Source of the DNA: an uncultured bacterium
Lineage (GTDB): Bacteria; Bacillota; Bacilli; Lactobacillales; Lactobacillaceae
Length of the DNA stretch: 64,000 bases
Assembly (NCBI GenBank): GCA_905214545.1
Contig: CAJMMO010000003.1
Coordinates: 62,001-126,000, forward strand
Direction of reading: 5' to 3'
A program made the translations under genes and the position numbers. Below, one piece after another: positions 1-7,855 of the stretch (positions are counted from its first letter, which is position 1; the number at the start of each line of letters is the position of its first letter). Under the pieces are notes generated by a model. It worked only from the letters and a program-made list of their open reading frames with translations, was not told the origin of the DNA and searched no databases.

Positions 1-200
1 CGGGCCGGGTTTTGCCCCAGACCTTCGGACAAGACGTTGCCGGCAAACACGGCCTCGACTTGGTCGGACCGCACACCGGCCTTGCGAATCACGGCCCGCA
101 GGGCCAATTCGCCCAGCTGGATTGCGGAATAGTCCGCTAAGGCCCCGTGGTAGCGGCCAAAGGGCGTGCGTGCCGTTGCGGCGATATAAACTTCAGACAT
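1..200 (-). CDS. Acetyl-CoA C-acetyltransferase (thiolase), N-terminal part
   Basis: The reverse strand from base 200 reads MSEVYIAATARTPFGRYHGA and stays open to the window edge, giving about 66 residues. The RTPFG start and the later GNVLSEGLGQNPA segment are typical of the thiolase N-terminal domain; the active-site Cys lies beyond the edge. Thiolases of this type condense two acetyl-CoA to acetoacetyl-CoA, in lactobacilli usually as the entry to the mevalonate pathway. A GTGAGGAG ribosome site precedes the ATG, and the stop of the hydrolase gene lies 11 bases upstream, so the two are probably co-transcribed. The biosynthetic role is inferred from family only. Confidence 0.9.
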   Translation of the reverse strand, partial: MSEVYIAATARTPFGRYHGALADYSAIQLGELALRAVIRKAGVRSDQVEAVFAGNVLSEGLGQNPA

Positions 201-211
201 CCTCATTCTCC

Positions 212-1141
212 TCACTGCAAATACTTATTTAAAAATCTCAATAAACGCTGCTGGTAGGCGGCCTGGTCGGTGACAAAGGCCTGGGTGTGGCCTGCGCCAG
301 GCGCCAGCCAGATTTCTTTGGGACCGCGGTCGGCCTGGTAGTCGGCCCGGGTCATGCTGACGGGCACGAAGGTGTCGGCCAGGCCGTGGATGAACAAGAC
401 CGGGATCTTGTTTTTCCGCAAGGCCTGAGGACAGGACACGTCGGCCAGCTTGAAGCCGTATTTTTTCTCAAGCTGGCTGTCCGTCGCGTTTAAAATCAGG
501 TCGGTCGTCCGCCGGTCCAGGTGCGCGTTGTGCTTGGCCTGGTAGACCAGCTCAGAACGAATCGTGGTGTAAGGCGAGTCAGCAACGATCGCCTTGACCT
601 GCTTTGGCAAAAGCGGGCTGGCCTGCAGGGCTACGGAAGCGCCCATGCTGGTGCCCAGCACGACGATCTGCTGGTCGCTTCCTAACTTTTGCACAATCTG
701 CCTGCACCAGTTGGCCAGGTCCTTTTTCTCGTAGTAGCCAAAGGTCACTGCCCCCTGGCTCTTACCGTGGCCGCGGCTGTCGGGCAAGAGCACGTTGTAG
801 CCGCGCTGGTTGAAGAAATAGGCAAAGCGGTACATGTTGGCCCGGCTTTGGCCGTAGCCGTGCAGCAGCACGACGGTCTTGTTTGTGTTCTGGTCGATAA
901 AGCTGGCCTGGAGCCGGCCCATTTGCCAGGTCTTTTTCGGCGCTTCCAAATACCAGACGCCGATGCCGGAGGTCGCCGCCGGCCGGTCGCTTTGCTGGCT
1001 GACCCAGCCTTCGGTCTGCCGGCTGGTCAAAAGCTCAGCGCCTTTTTTGCCTGCGGCCTGCCAGGCCCAGAGCCCAACGGCGCCCGCAGCGACCAGCAGC
1101 GTTACAATAACCGTAAGCAGTACTTTTAAAAATTTCTTCAA
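212..1141 (-). CDS. Membrane-anchored alpha/beta hydrolase
   Basis: A serine hydrolase of the alpha/beta fold, about 309 residues. An N-terminal hydrophobic segment (about residues 5-28) suggests the catalytic domain faces outward. Visible motifs are the oxyanion HGYG, DSRGHGKS, the nucleophile elbow GTSMG, the acid in HGLADTFVP and the catalytic His in GAGHTQ. This matches the FrsA/BEM46-like hydrolases (COG1073 type); the substrate is unknown. The first possible start (GTG at 1150) sits directly on the GAGG ribosome site, so I chose the TTG at 1141, eight bases after GAGG (protein begins MKKFLKVLL). It lies 11 bases upstream of the thiolase gene. Confidence 0.85.
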   Translation of the reverse strand: MKKFLKVLLTVIVTLLVAAGAVGLWAWQAAGKKGAELLTSRQTEGWVSQQSDRPAATSGIGVWYLEAPKKTWQMGRLQASFIDQNTNKTVVLLHGYGQSRANMYRFAYFFNQRGYNVLLPDSRGHGKSQGAVTFGYYEKKDLANWCRQIVQKLGSDQQIVVLGTSMGASVALQASPLLPKQVKAIVADSPYTTIRSELVYQAKHNAHLDRRTTDLILNATDSQLEKKYGFKLADVSCPQALRKNKIPVLFIHGLADTFVPVSMTRADYQADRGPKEIWLAPGAGHTQAFVTDQAAYQQRLLRFLNKYLQ

Positions 1142-1221
1142 TCTGTCCACCTCAAGTTATAATTTTAAGCAAAGACCTTGCCCATTGCCTACCCTTTTAG
1201 GCAATTCTTTAGGATTATCAC

Positions 1222-1482
1222 ATGCTCATCAACACCTTCTTAGGTCTGACGGCCGACCTGCAACCAAACTGGCCGCTTTTTACAAAAGACAAAGCCGTCA
1301 GCAAAATCCAAGTGGAAAGCAGACAATGCTCTCTTTTAACAGGAAACAAAGCTCTGACCTTGGCCAAAGGCCGCCAGCTGCTGGCCAAGATCAAGGCCCA
1401 AGACCTGCCGCTGGCAGTGGCAGGATTACCCGTCTACAGCGTCCAAGTTGATTTAAAGGGCAAAAAAATTGTCATAAGATAA
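1222..1482 (+). CDS. Small hypothetical protein
   Basis: An 86-residue open frame running opposite to both neighbours, with no recognisable domain. It is basic (IKAQDL, LKGKKIVIR end), has no signal peptide or membrane segment, and ends exactly at a strong terminator. Upstream is only a weak AGGA at a usable distance. The exact terminator placement and lack of any overlapping gene support it; the weak ribosome site and lack of a family argue for caution. Function unknown. Confidence 0.45.
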   Translation: MLINTFLGLTADLQPNWPLFTKDKAVSKIQVESRQCSLLTGNKALTLAKGRQLLAKIKAQDLPLAVAGLPVYSVQVDLKGKKIVIR

Positions 1483-1517
1483 AAAAAGCCGCCTCCCTTT
1501 TGGGAAGCGGTTTTTTA
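1482..1517. terminator. Bidirectional intrinsic terminator
   Basis: Stem CCGCCTCCC / GGGAAGCGG with a TTTT loop, A-run on the left and T-run on the right. It serves the small gene on the left and galU on the right. Confidence 0.8.
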
Positions 1518-1521
1518 TTTG

Positions 1522-2403
1522 CTATTTTTTCAGCTGGGCTGCCAAGTCAATGATGTACTGGCGCAAAGCATCCTTAGTTTCCGGGTGCTGCAGGCCGTAT
1601 TCAATCGAAGTCTCCAGGTAGCCTTCCTTGTTGCCGACATCGTGGCGTTCGCCCTTAAATTCGTGGGCAAACACGCGCTGGGTGCGGTTCAAGGTGTCGA
1701 TGGCGTCGGTCAGCTGGATCTCGCCGCCCTTGCCCGGCTTCTGCGTGGCCAGGATGTCGAAGATCTCCGGCGTCAGCAGGTAGCGGCCGATGATGGCGAG
1801 GTCGCTTGGGGCCTTGTCAACTGGCGGCTTTTCCACAAAGGTGTCCACGCTGTAGAGGCCGTCGGCAACTTCTTTGACAGGTTTGATCACGCCGTACTTG
1901 TTGACTTCTTCGTGCGGCACTTTCTTGACCGCGATGGTCGAAGCATGGGTCTTGGCGTAGCGGTTAATCAGCTGCTGGGTCAAAGGCACCTTGTCGGTCA
2001 TGAGGTCGTCGCCCAGCAAGACGACGAACGGCTCGTTGCCGACAAAGCTGCGGGCGCGGTAGATCGCATCCCCCAAGCCGTTTGGGTGCGGCTGGCGGGT
2101 GTAGTAGATGTTCACGCCGAGCTTGGTGATCGATTCGGTCAAGCGCAGCAAGCCGTCCTTGTGCTTTTCAGCCAGGTCGGCTTCCAGTTCAGGGTTTGAG
2201 TCAAAGTGGTCTTCGATGGCCCGCTTGCTCTTGCCCGTGACGATTAAGATGTCCTCGATGCCCGAAGCCTTGGCTTCTTCCACGATAAACTGAATCGTCG
2301 GCTTGTCGACAATTGGCAGCATCTCTTTTGGCATCGCCTTGGTAGCTGGCAGAAAACGTGTCCCCAGGCCAGCGGCCGGAATAACTGCTTTTCTAACTTT
2401 CAT
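1522..2403 (-). CDS. galU: UTP-glucose-1-phosphate uridylyltransferase
   Basis: Makes UDP-glucose from UTP and glucose-1-phosphate in the cytoplasm, feeding exopolysaccharide, glycolipid, teichoic-acid glycosylation and the Leloir pathway. The 293-residue length and the start KVRKAVIPAAGLGTRFLPAT (nucleotide-binding loop) are diagnostic; KAMPKEMLPIVDKP, LLGDDL and FVEKP are further family signatures. It is the last gene of a map-yihY-galU operon: its ATG lies 3 bases after the yihY stop. It ends against a bidirectional terminator. Confidence 0.96.
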   Translation of the reverse strand: MKVRKAVIPAAGLGTRFLPATKAMPKEMLPIVDKPTIQFIVEEAKASGIEDILIVTGKSKRAIEDHFDSNPELEADLAEKHKDGLLRLTESITKLGVNIYYTRQPHPNGLGDAIYRARSFVGNEPFVVLLGDDLMTDKVPLTQQLINRYAKTHASTIAVKKVPHEEVNKYGVIKPVKEVADGLYSVDTFVEKPPVDKAPSDLAIIGRYLLTPEIFDILATQKPGKGGEIQLTDAIDTLNRTQRVFAHEFKGERHDVGNKEGYLETSIEYGLQHPETKDALRQYIIDLAAQLKK

Positions 2404-2406
2404 TGA

Positions 2407-3342
2407 TTAAACCTGCTTTCCATTTTGCTTGCCGGGATATTTGCGGCGCAATTTTTCAGCTAAACGCCCCGCGCTGTAACGGATGCGCTTGTATTTGACG
2501 CGGTCAGCGGCCGCGTTCAGGGCTGTCCCGAATAAAAAGACAATGGCCGAAACATTCAGCCAGAGCATGAAAATAATAAAGGTGCCCACAGCCCCATAAC
2601 TATACCACGACAAATTAAAGTTGTGCAGGTAGAGCCGGAAGCCGTAGGATAAGAGGATCCACCCCAGCACCGTCACTAAGACGCCAGGCCACAGTGTCCT
2701 TTTTTGCACCTTAATATTGGGCAGCAGCCAATTCAAAAAGAAGTCGGCCACAAACAAGACCGCGATCAGCGCCGGCCAGCGGTAGGAGCGGAAAGTCTCG
2801 TAGCCGCGCAGCGAAAAGTGAAAGATCGGCGCCAGAAAGTCGATGATGTCGTTGCCAAAAGTTAAGACGAAAATTAAGACCAATAAGACCGCAATGAGCA
2901 GCCCGGTCAAGGCCACCGTGATCGTCCTGGTCCATAAAAAGTTGCTCATCGGCAGGTGCAGCTCGGTTTGGTGCACGCCGTAGAGCCGGTTCATCCCGAT
3001 CCGGATCGCGTTGATCAAACAGGAAAACGACCAGACCGCCACGATGACACCAAAGGACAGCGAGCCGGTCGATTTTTTATAAAGCAGCGTACGGATGATC
3101 GGCATGACCAGCTTGGACAGCTCCGCCGGCAGCATGAAGTCCAAATATTGGGCAATCGGCCTGCTGTCGATGTGGAAAAAAGGCAGCAGGTTGCCGAAGA
3201 TCATGAGCAGCGGGAAAAAGCCGAACAGGACGTAGTAGGCGATGATGATGCTGCTCTGCAGGATCTCGCCGCGGCCCAGCCTGAGCCCGAGCTCTTGGAC
3301 AAACTTTTTAAGCCATGTCTCAATGGGTGCTAGTTTTTTCAT
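2407..3342 (-). CDS. YihY/virulence factor BrkB family membrane protein
   Basis: A 311-residue integral membrane protein with about six membrane segments. The pattern SSIIIAYYVLFGFFPLLM near the N-terminus and the LLPNIKVQKRTLWPG loop are typical of the YihY/BrkB family (formerly mis-named RNase BN). The biochemical role of the family is not settled. The basic C-terminal tail (RRKYPGKQNGKQV) is probably cytoplasmic. The ATG overlaps the map stop by one base (TAATG), implying translational coupling, and galU follows 3 bases later. Confidence 0.9.
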   Translation of the reverse strand: MKKLAPIETWLKKFVQELGLRLGRGEILQSSIIIAYYVLFGFFPLLMIFGNLLPFFHIDSRPIAQYLDFMLPAELSKLVMPIIRTLLYKKSTGSLSFGVIVAVWSFSCLINAIRIGMNRLYGVHQTELHLPMSNFLWTRTITVALTGLLIAVLLVLIFVLTFGNDIIDFLAPIFHFSLRGYETFRSYRWPALIAVLFVADFFLNWLLPNIKVQKRTLWPGVLVTVLGWILLSYGFRLYLHNFNLSWYSYGAVGTFIIFMLWLNVSAIVFLFGTALNAAADRVKYKRIRYSAGRLAEKLRRKYPGKQNGKQV

Positions 3343-4163
3343 TAATCCTCGTCAAAGTGCGGGATGTATTGCTCCAACCCGTCGTAAGGCTCTTGCAGAG
3401 TCAAGATCTTCGGGCCGTCCTCGGTGATGGCGATCGTGTGCTCGAACTGGGCACAGTTGGAACCGTCTGGGGTTGCATAGTAAACCCAGCTGTCGTTCGG
3501 GTCGCTGACTGAGTGTTCAACGATGTGCCAGTCGCCGCCGGCTTCAACCATCGGTTCGACCGTTATGGTCATGCCCGGACGCAGGCGCAGGCCGTGGCCC
3601 GGCTTGCCGTAGTGCGGCACTTCCGGGTCTTCGTGGATGGACGGCTGGATGCCGTGGCCGATCAGCTCGCGGACGTCGCCATAATTGTTTTCTTCTTCCA
3701 GGAAGTGCTGGATGGCGTGGCCGATGTCGCCGATGCGGTTGCCGACCTTAGCCTGGGCGATGCCTAAGAACATCGCGTGCTTAGTGTCGTCGATCAGCTT
3801 TTGGTCGGCTTCTGACACCTTGCCGACCGGGTAGGTCGTGCAGGAGTCGCTTTCGTAGCCGTTCAAGTTGCAAGTGACGTCGACGGAAACGATGTCGCCT
3901 TCTTTTAAGTAGACATTCTTGCGCGGAATGTTGTGGGCGATTTCGTCGTTGACGCAGATGCAGGTGCCGTACTTGTAGCCTTCAAAGCCTTGTTCGGACA
4001 GGCGGCCGCCGCGGCTTTTGACAAAGTCTTGGCAGAACTCTTCAATGTCCCAGGTTGAAATACCCGGCTTAATAACTGGGCGCAGGCCTTCAAACATCTT
4101 GGCCAGCAATTGGCCGGAAGCCTGCATCCCCTTTAATTCACGCTGTGATTTTAAAGTAATCAA
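3342..4163 (-). CDS. map: Methionine aminopeptidase, type I
   Basis: Removes the initiator Met from nascent proteins using a dinuclear metal centre. At 273 residues it is slightly longer than the usual 250, with extra residues at the C-terminus (EPYDGLEQYIPHFDED). The metal ligands are visible: Asp in VSVDVTC and ESDSCTT, His in GHGIQPSIHEDP, Glu in TVEPM and the final Glu in QFEHTIAI. The start is a TTG with AGGAG eight bases upstream. First gene of map-yihY-galU, with its own promoter (TATAAT on the reverse strand at 4195-4200). Confidence 0.95.
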   Translation of the reverse strand: MITLKSQRELKGMQASGQLLAKMFEGLRPVIKPGISTWDIEEFCQDFVKSRGGRLSEQGFEGYKYGTCICVNDEIAHNIPRKNVYLKEGDIVSVDVTCNLNGYESDSCTTYPVGKVSEADQKLIDDTKHAMFLGIAQAKVGNRIGDIGHAIQHFLEEENNYGDVRELIGHGIQPSIHEDPEVPHYGKPGHGLRLRPGMTITVEPMVEAGGDWHIVEHSVSDPNDSWVYYATPDGSNCAQFEHTIAITEDGPKILTLQEPYDGLEQYIPHFDED

Positions 4164-4194
4164 AGTAATTCTCCTTTATATATCTATCCTTACC

Positions 4195-4258
4195 ATTATA
4201 GCTTTTTTAGCCTAAAAAAGAATCTTCGTCTGAACCATTGCGCTAATTTTGTTATAAT
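4195..4258. promoter_or_regulatory. Divergent map / flavodoxin promoter region with a palindrome
   Basis: Reverse strand: TATAAT at 4195-4200 for map, without a good -35. Forward strand: CTGAAC at 4230-4235, 17-base spacer, TATAAT at 4253-4258 for the flavodoxin gene. Between them a perfect inverted repeat CTTTTTTAG-C-CTAAAAAAG lies at 4202-4220, in the -35 zone of map. It could be an operator; being AT-rich it could also be chance. Confidence 0.55.
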
Positions 4259-4298
4259 AGTCCTACTTTAGATTATTTTTCTTAAGAGAAGGATCACT

Positions 4299-4745
4299 AT
4301 GAAAGCACAAATCGTTTACGCCAGCATGACTGGCAACGACGAAGACATGGCCGAAATTTTAGCCGACGACTTGGAAGAAGCCGGCTGGGAAGTTGACAGC
4401 GAAGACGTCAGCTTCGCCGACGCGATGTCCTACCTGGACGCCGACTTATGCGTCTTTGTCACTTACACCTACGGCGAAGGCGTCATGACCGACGAAGTCG
4501 CCGACTTTTACGCCCAGCTGACCGACCTGGTTTTAGCCGGCAAGCCGTTTTTTGTCATGGGATCAGGCGACAAGTCCTACGGCGAACACTTCTGCGAGAC
4601 CGTCGAAGACATGCGCGAAGGCTTTAAAAAGACCGGCGCCAAGGAAATCCTGCCGCCGATCGAGATCGAAAACGAGGTTGACGACCCGGAAATGAAGCTC
4701 ATCGACGAGGCAGCTGCCCAATTGACAGCTAAGCTCAATGCCTAA
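4299..4745 (+). CDS. Flavodoxin
   Basis: Short-chain flavodoxin of 148 residues, a cytoplasmic FMN electron carrier. The phosphate-binding loop is SMTGNDED near residue 9, and the acidic TYTYGEG and GSGDKSYGEHF segments are the two flavin-stacking loops. The protein is strongly acidic, as usual for the family. AAGGA precedes the ATG. The partner enzyme cannot be deduced; gtrA begins inside its last codons, so the two are co-transcribed. Confidence 0.93.
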   Translation: MKAQIVYASMTGNDEDMAEILADDLEEAGWEVDSEDVSFADAMSYLDADLCVFVTYTYGEGVMTDEVADFYAQLTDLVLAGKPFFVMGSGDKSYGEHFCETVEDMREGFKKTGAKEILPPIEIENEVDDPEMKLIDEAAAQLTAKLNA

Positions 4746-5241
4746 GCCGAAGGCCCACCGGCATGCCGACCGGCGCCACCTGGGGGAAAAGCTGATCAAG
4801 CGCCACCGCAGCTTTTACTTCTACATGATCGGCGGCTTTGCCGCCTCGGTCGTCAACACGATTGCCTTTTTGCTTTTCCATTCCGGCATCAAGATGGCCG
4901 TGGTGTATGCCAACACCATCGCCTTTATCGTCTCGAACCTTTTTTCATTTTTCGTGAATAAGGAGTTCGTCTTTACCCAAAACACGGATGACCGCCACGG
5001 GGTCTTATACCAGCTGGGGATGTTTTTCGTCTACAGGCTGCTCAGCCTGATCCCCGACAACTTGATCATGGTGGCCGGCATCTCCTGGCTGCATTGGAAC
5101 ACGATCATCGTCAAGATCATCGACCAGATGATCGTCGGCATCATCAACTACCTGACGACGCGGTCGATCTTCCAGCGCAACGAGCACAGCATGATTGAAA
5201 AAGCTAAGCAAAAAATGCGCGAAAAAAGAAGCGAGCAATAA
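4738..5241 (+). CDS. GtrA family membrane protein
   Basis: A 167-residue protein with four predicted membrane segments. GtrA proteins act in translocating or positioning undecaprenyl-phosphate-linked sugars for cell-surface glycosylation. The pattern FYMIGGFAASVVNTIAFLLF, NTIAFIVSNLFSFFVNKEFVF and the final TTRSIFQR matches the family. The ATG overlaps the flavodoxin stop (ATGCCTAA, 8 bases). The convergent neighbour wecB also acts on cell-envelope sugars, but is on the other strand. Confidence 0.88.
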   Translation: MPKPKAHRHADRRHLGEKLIKRHRSFYFYMIGGFAASVVNTIAFLLFHSGIKMAVVYANTIAFIVSNLFSFFVNKEFVFTQNTDDRHGVLYQLGMFFVYRLLSLIPDNLIMVAGISWLHWNTIIVKIIDQMIVGIINYLTTRSIFQRNEHSMIEKAKQKMREKRSEQ

Positions 5242-5258
5242 AGCCCGCTTCTTTTTTA
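5225..5258. terminator. Intrinsic terminator between gtrA and wecB
   Basis: Stem GAAGCG (5228-5233) / CGCTTC (5246-5251) followed by TTTTTT; the A-run on the left lets it serve both strands. It overlaps the gtrA stop codon. Confidence 0.7.
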
Positions 5259-6401
5259 TTATTCAAAATCCTTTGGCCGCGGCCCGGTCTTGTCTGAGAA
5301 GTAGTAGGCAATGCCGTCCATGATGCGTTCGCTGGCGTGGCCGTCGCCGTAAGGGTTCTTGGCGTTGGCCATCTTGTCGTAGTCTTCCTTGTTCTCCAGC
5401 AGGTCCAGCATGGCCTCTCTGACCTTGTCGACCTCAGTGCCGACCAGCTTCAAGGTCCCGGCGGTGACACCTTCCGGCCGTTCGGTCGTGTCGCGCAGGA
5501 CTAAGACCGGCTTGCCTAAGGACGGCGCTTCTTCCTGCACGCCGCCTGAGTCGGTCATGATGAAGTAGCTGCGCTTAGCCAAGTTGTGGAAGTCAACGAC
5601 GTCCAGCGGCTTGATCAAGTGGATGCGCTTGTCGCCGCCCAAGACATCGTTAGCGGCTTCCTGTACGCGCGGCGACAGGTGGACTGGGTAGATGATCTCC
5701 ACGTCCGGGTGGGCGTCGATGACCTGGCGCATGACCTTAAACACGCGCCGCATCGGTTCGCCCTGGTTTTCGCGCCGGTGCATGGTGACCAGGATGATCT
5801 TGTGGCCCGGTGCCACTTCGTCCAAGACTTCGTGGTGGTAGTATTTTTGCACAGTCTGTTCCAAGGCATCGATCGCCGTGTTCCCGGTGACAAAGATGCC
5901 TTCTTTTTTGTGGTTTTCTTTCAGCAGGTTCTGCTTGCTCAGCTCGGTCGGGGCAAAGTAGAGATCGGCCATGTCGTCGGTCATCTGCCGGTTCATCTCT
6001 TCTGGGAACGGCGAGTACTTGTTCCAAGTCCGCAGGCCGGCTTCGACGTGGCCCAGCGTGGTCTGCTCGTAGAAGCTGGCCAGTGCGGCCGCAAAGCTGG
6101 TCGTGGTGTCGCCGTGCACTAAGACGACGTCCGGCTTTTCCTTTTTAATGACTTGGGCCAAGTCGTTTAAGACCTTGTTCGTAATGTCTTCCAAGGTCTG
6201 GTTTTTGTGCATGATGTTGAAGTCGTAGTCCGGCTTGATCTTAAAGATGTTCAGGACCTGGTCGAGCATCTCGCGGTGCTGGGCCGAAACGACGGTGACT
6301 TCTTCAAAGCGCGGGTCAGCTTGCAGCTTCAAGACCAGCGGTGCCATTTTGATGGCCTCCGGCCGCGTGCCGAAGACAGTCATAACTTTGATTTTTTCCA
6401 T
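5259..6401 (-). CDS. wecB: UDP-N-acetylglucosamine 2-epimerase (non-hydrolysing)
   Basis: Interconverts UDP-GlcNAc and UDP-ManNAc, the donor for wall teichoic-acid linkage units and other surface glycans. The 380-residue length and the motifs FGTRPEAIKMAPL, VSAQHREMLDQVL, VHGDTTTSFA, GHVEAGLRTWNKYSPFPEE and TDSGGVQEEAP are all as expected in the active enzyme. GGGAGG lies seven bases before the ATG. Immediately upstream, only 21 bases away, is the 3' end of a tRNA-Arg gene on the same strand, so it may share the tRNA promoter. Confidence 0.95.
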   Translation of the reverse strand: MEKIKVMTVFGTRPEAIKMAPLVLKLQADPRFEEVTVVSAQHREMLDQVLNIFKIKPDYDFNIMHKNQTLEDITNKVLNDLAQVIKKEKPDVVLVHGDTTTSFAAALASFYEQTTLGHVEAGLRTWNKYSPFPEEMNRQMTDDMADLYFAPTELSKQNLLKENHKKEGIFVTGNTAIDALEQTVQKYYHHEVLDEVAPGHKIILVTMHRRENQGEPMRRVFKVMRQVIDAHPDVEIIYPVHLSPRVQEAANDVLGGDKRIHLIKPLDVVDFHNLAKRSYFIMTDSGGVQEEAPSLGKPVLVLRDTTERPEGVTAGTLKLVGTEVDKVREAMLDLLENKEDYDKMANAKNPYGDGHASERIMDGIAYYFSDKTGPRPKDFE

Positions 6402-6422
6402 TGCATTGCCTCCCTGTTGCGA

Positions 6423-6496
6423 TGACCCCGGTGAGGTTCGAACTCACGACACCTGGTTTAGGAAACCAGTGCTCTATCCAGCTGAGCTACGAGGCC
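6423..6496 (-). tRNA. tRNA-Arg (anticodon CCT)
   Basis: Reverse strand gives a full cloverleaf: acceptor GGCCTCG / CGGGGTC, D stem GCTC/GAGC, anticodon stem CTGGT / ACCAG with loop TTCCTAA (anticodon CCT at 6460-6462), T stem GTGAG / CTCAC with TTCGAAC loop. Discriminator A; CCA is not encoded. It reads the rare AGG arginine codon. No terminator separates it from wecB. Confidence 0.95.
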
Positions 6497-6523
6497 AGAC
6501 TAGGATTAGCTTACCATATCGCA

Positions 6524-7855
6524 CTATAGATTTGGACTTTGAAAGTGATTTTCTTCCGGCGTCATTTCGGCGATCCGGTCGGCCGCTTTGACAAAAGGCA
6601 GCCAGATTAAAAACGCAACCAGCATGTTGAAAAGCGCCAAGACGATGGCGTGCCAGTCGTAGTTGCAGGCCAAAAAGGCGTTCACGACCGGCGGCATGGT
6701 GCTGGGCATGGTGACTTGGACCGGGTGAACCAGGCCGGCCGCAGTAGCCCAGTAGGCCGTAGCCGTATTGACTAACGGCGCCAGGATAAACGGCACGACA
6801 TAGGCCGGGTTTAAGACGACGGGCAGCCCGTAGACCACCGGCAGGTTGATGTTGAACACGCTGGGGGCAAGCGCCATCTTGGCCAGCGAGCGGAAGTCGC
6901 TGCGCTTGGAGATGACCAAGATCGCGATCACCAAGACTAAGGTGCCGCCGGCGCCGCCAAAGCCTGCAAACACGTCAAAAGAGCTGCGGCCCCACAGATA
7001 ATGGACCGCCTGCCCGTTTTTGGCGGCGTTCAGGTTGGCGATTTCAGGCGTCAGCCAGATCGAGTCGATGACCGGGGCTAAGATGCTGCTGCCGTTTAAG
7101 CCGAAGAACCAGAGCACTTGGGCCACGAAGGTGACCAGCATGACCGGGCCAAAGCCTTGGCCTAGACGGACCAGCGGCCGCTGGATGGCGTTCAGCAGCC
7201 AGGCGCTGAAGTAGGTGACAGTGATGCCCTGGAACAAGAAGTTGACTAAGGCCACGCAGGTCAAAGAGATGATGACCGGCAAGACGCTTTCCAACGCTAC
7301 TTCTTCGACCGCCGGCATCTGCCCGCCGACGCGCAGGCCCAGGTGGTTGTTTTGCGCCCAGATAAAGACGCCGACGCCGAGCCCGCCAAAAAGGATGGCG
7401 GTGAAAAGACCCGTCATCGACAATTCGTGCAAGTTCAAATAATTGGCTAAGCGCACCTTTTGCCCGGCCACTCTGATGTGGGACACGTTGGCCACGCTCA
7501 TTAAAAAGCTGCCAAGTGACACGCTGGCGCCCATCAGGCGATTCACGCCAAAACGGCTGGCCAATTCATAGCCCCAGGCGATGGCAAAATACAGCGAAAA
7601 CAGCTTGAAAGTCCCCTGCCAGATTAAATCCGAGCAGGCGACCAGCGGGAACAGGGCCTTAGCTAACAGCTGCCAGCCCAGCTGCACACGCAAGACGTGG
7701 ACCAGGCTTGAAAAAAGCACAGCCAAGGACCCGATCAGGTTGACCGGCAGCAAGATCACAAACGCGTCGCGCAGGGCGGCCAGCCAGCGCACGCGCCCGA
7801 TCCGGGCCGCCCAAGGCAGGATGAAGCGCTGCAGCCAGTTTATAAAGCCCCTCAT
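6524..7855 (-). CDS. PTS sugar transporter subunit IIC
   Basis: Membrane permease of a phosphotransferase system (PTS_EIIC domain, cellobiose/lactose-like), about 443 residues with around ten membrane segments. Family features include the ANVSHIRVAG segment after the first core helices, GRSSFDVFAGFGGAGGTLVL, and FNINLPVVYGLPVVLNPAYVVPFILAPLVNT. No EIIA or EIIB lies nearby, so it must borrow them or act as a lone permease. I start it at the ATG at 7855, which overlaps the helicase stop (ATGA) and has GGAGGAG nine bases upstream; an in-frame start at 7873 lacks a site. Confidence 0.87.
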   Translation of the reverse strand: MRGFINWLQRFILPWAARIGRVRWLAALRDAFVILLPVNLIGSLAVLFSSLVHVLRVQLGWQLLAKALFPLVACSDLIWQGTFKLFSLYFAIAWGYELASRFGVNRLMGASVSLGSFLMSVANVSHIRVAGQKVRLANYLNLHELSMTGLFTAILFGGLGVGVFIWAQNNHLGLRVGGQMPAVEEVALESVLPVIISLTCVALVNFLFQGITVTYFSAWLLNAIQRPLVRLGQGFGPVMLVTFVAQVLWFFGLNGSSILAPVIDSIWLTPEIANLNAAKNGQAVHYLWGRSSFDVFAGFGGAGGTLVLVIAILVISKRSDFRSLAKMALAPSVFNINLPVVYGLPVVLNPAYVVPFILAPLVNTATAYWATAAGLVHPVQVTMPSTMPPVVNAFLACNYDWHAIVLALFNMLVAFLIWLPFVKAADRIAEMTPEENHFQSPNL

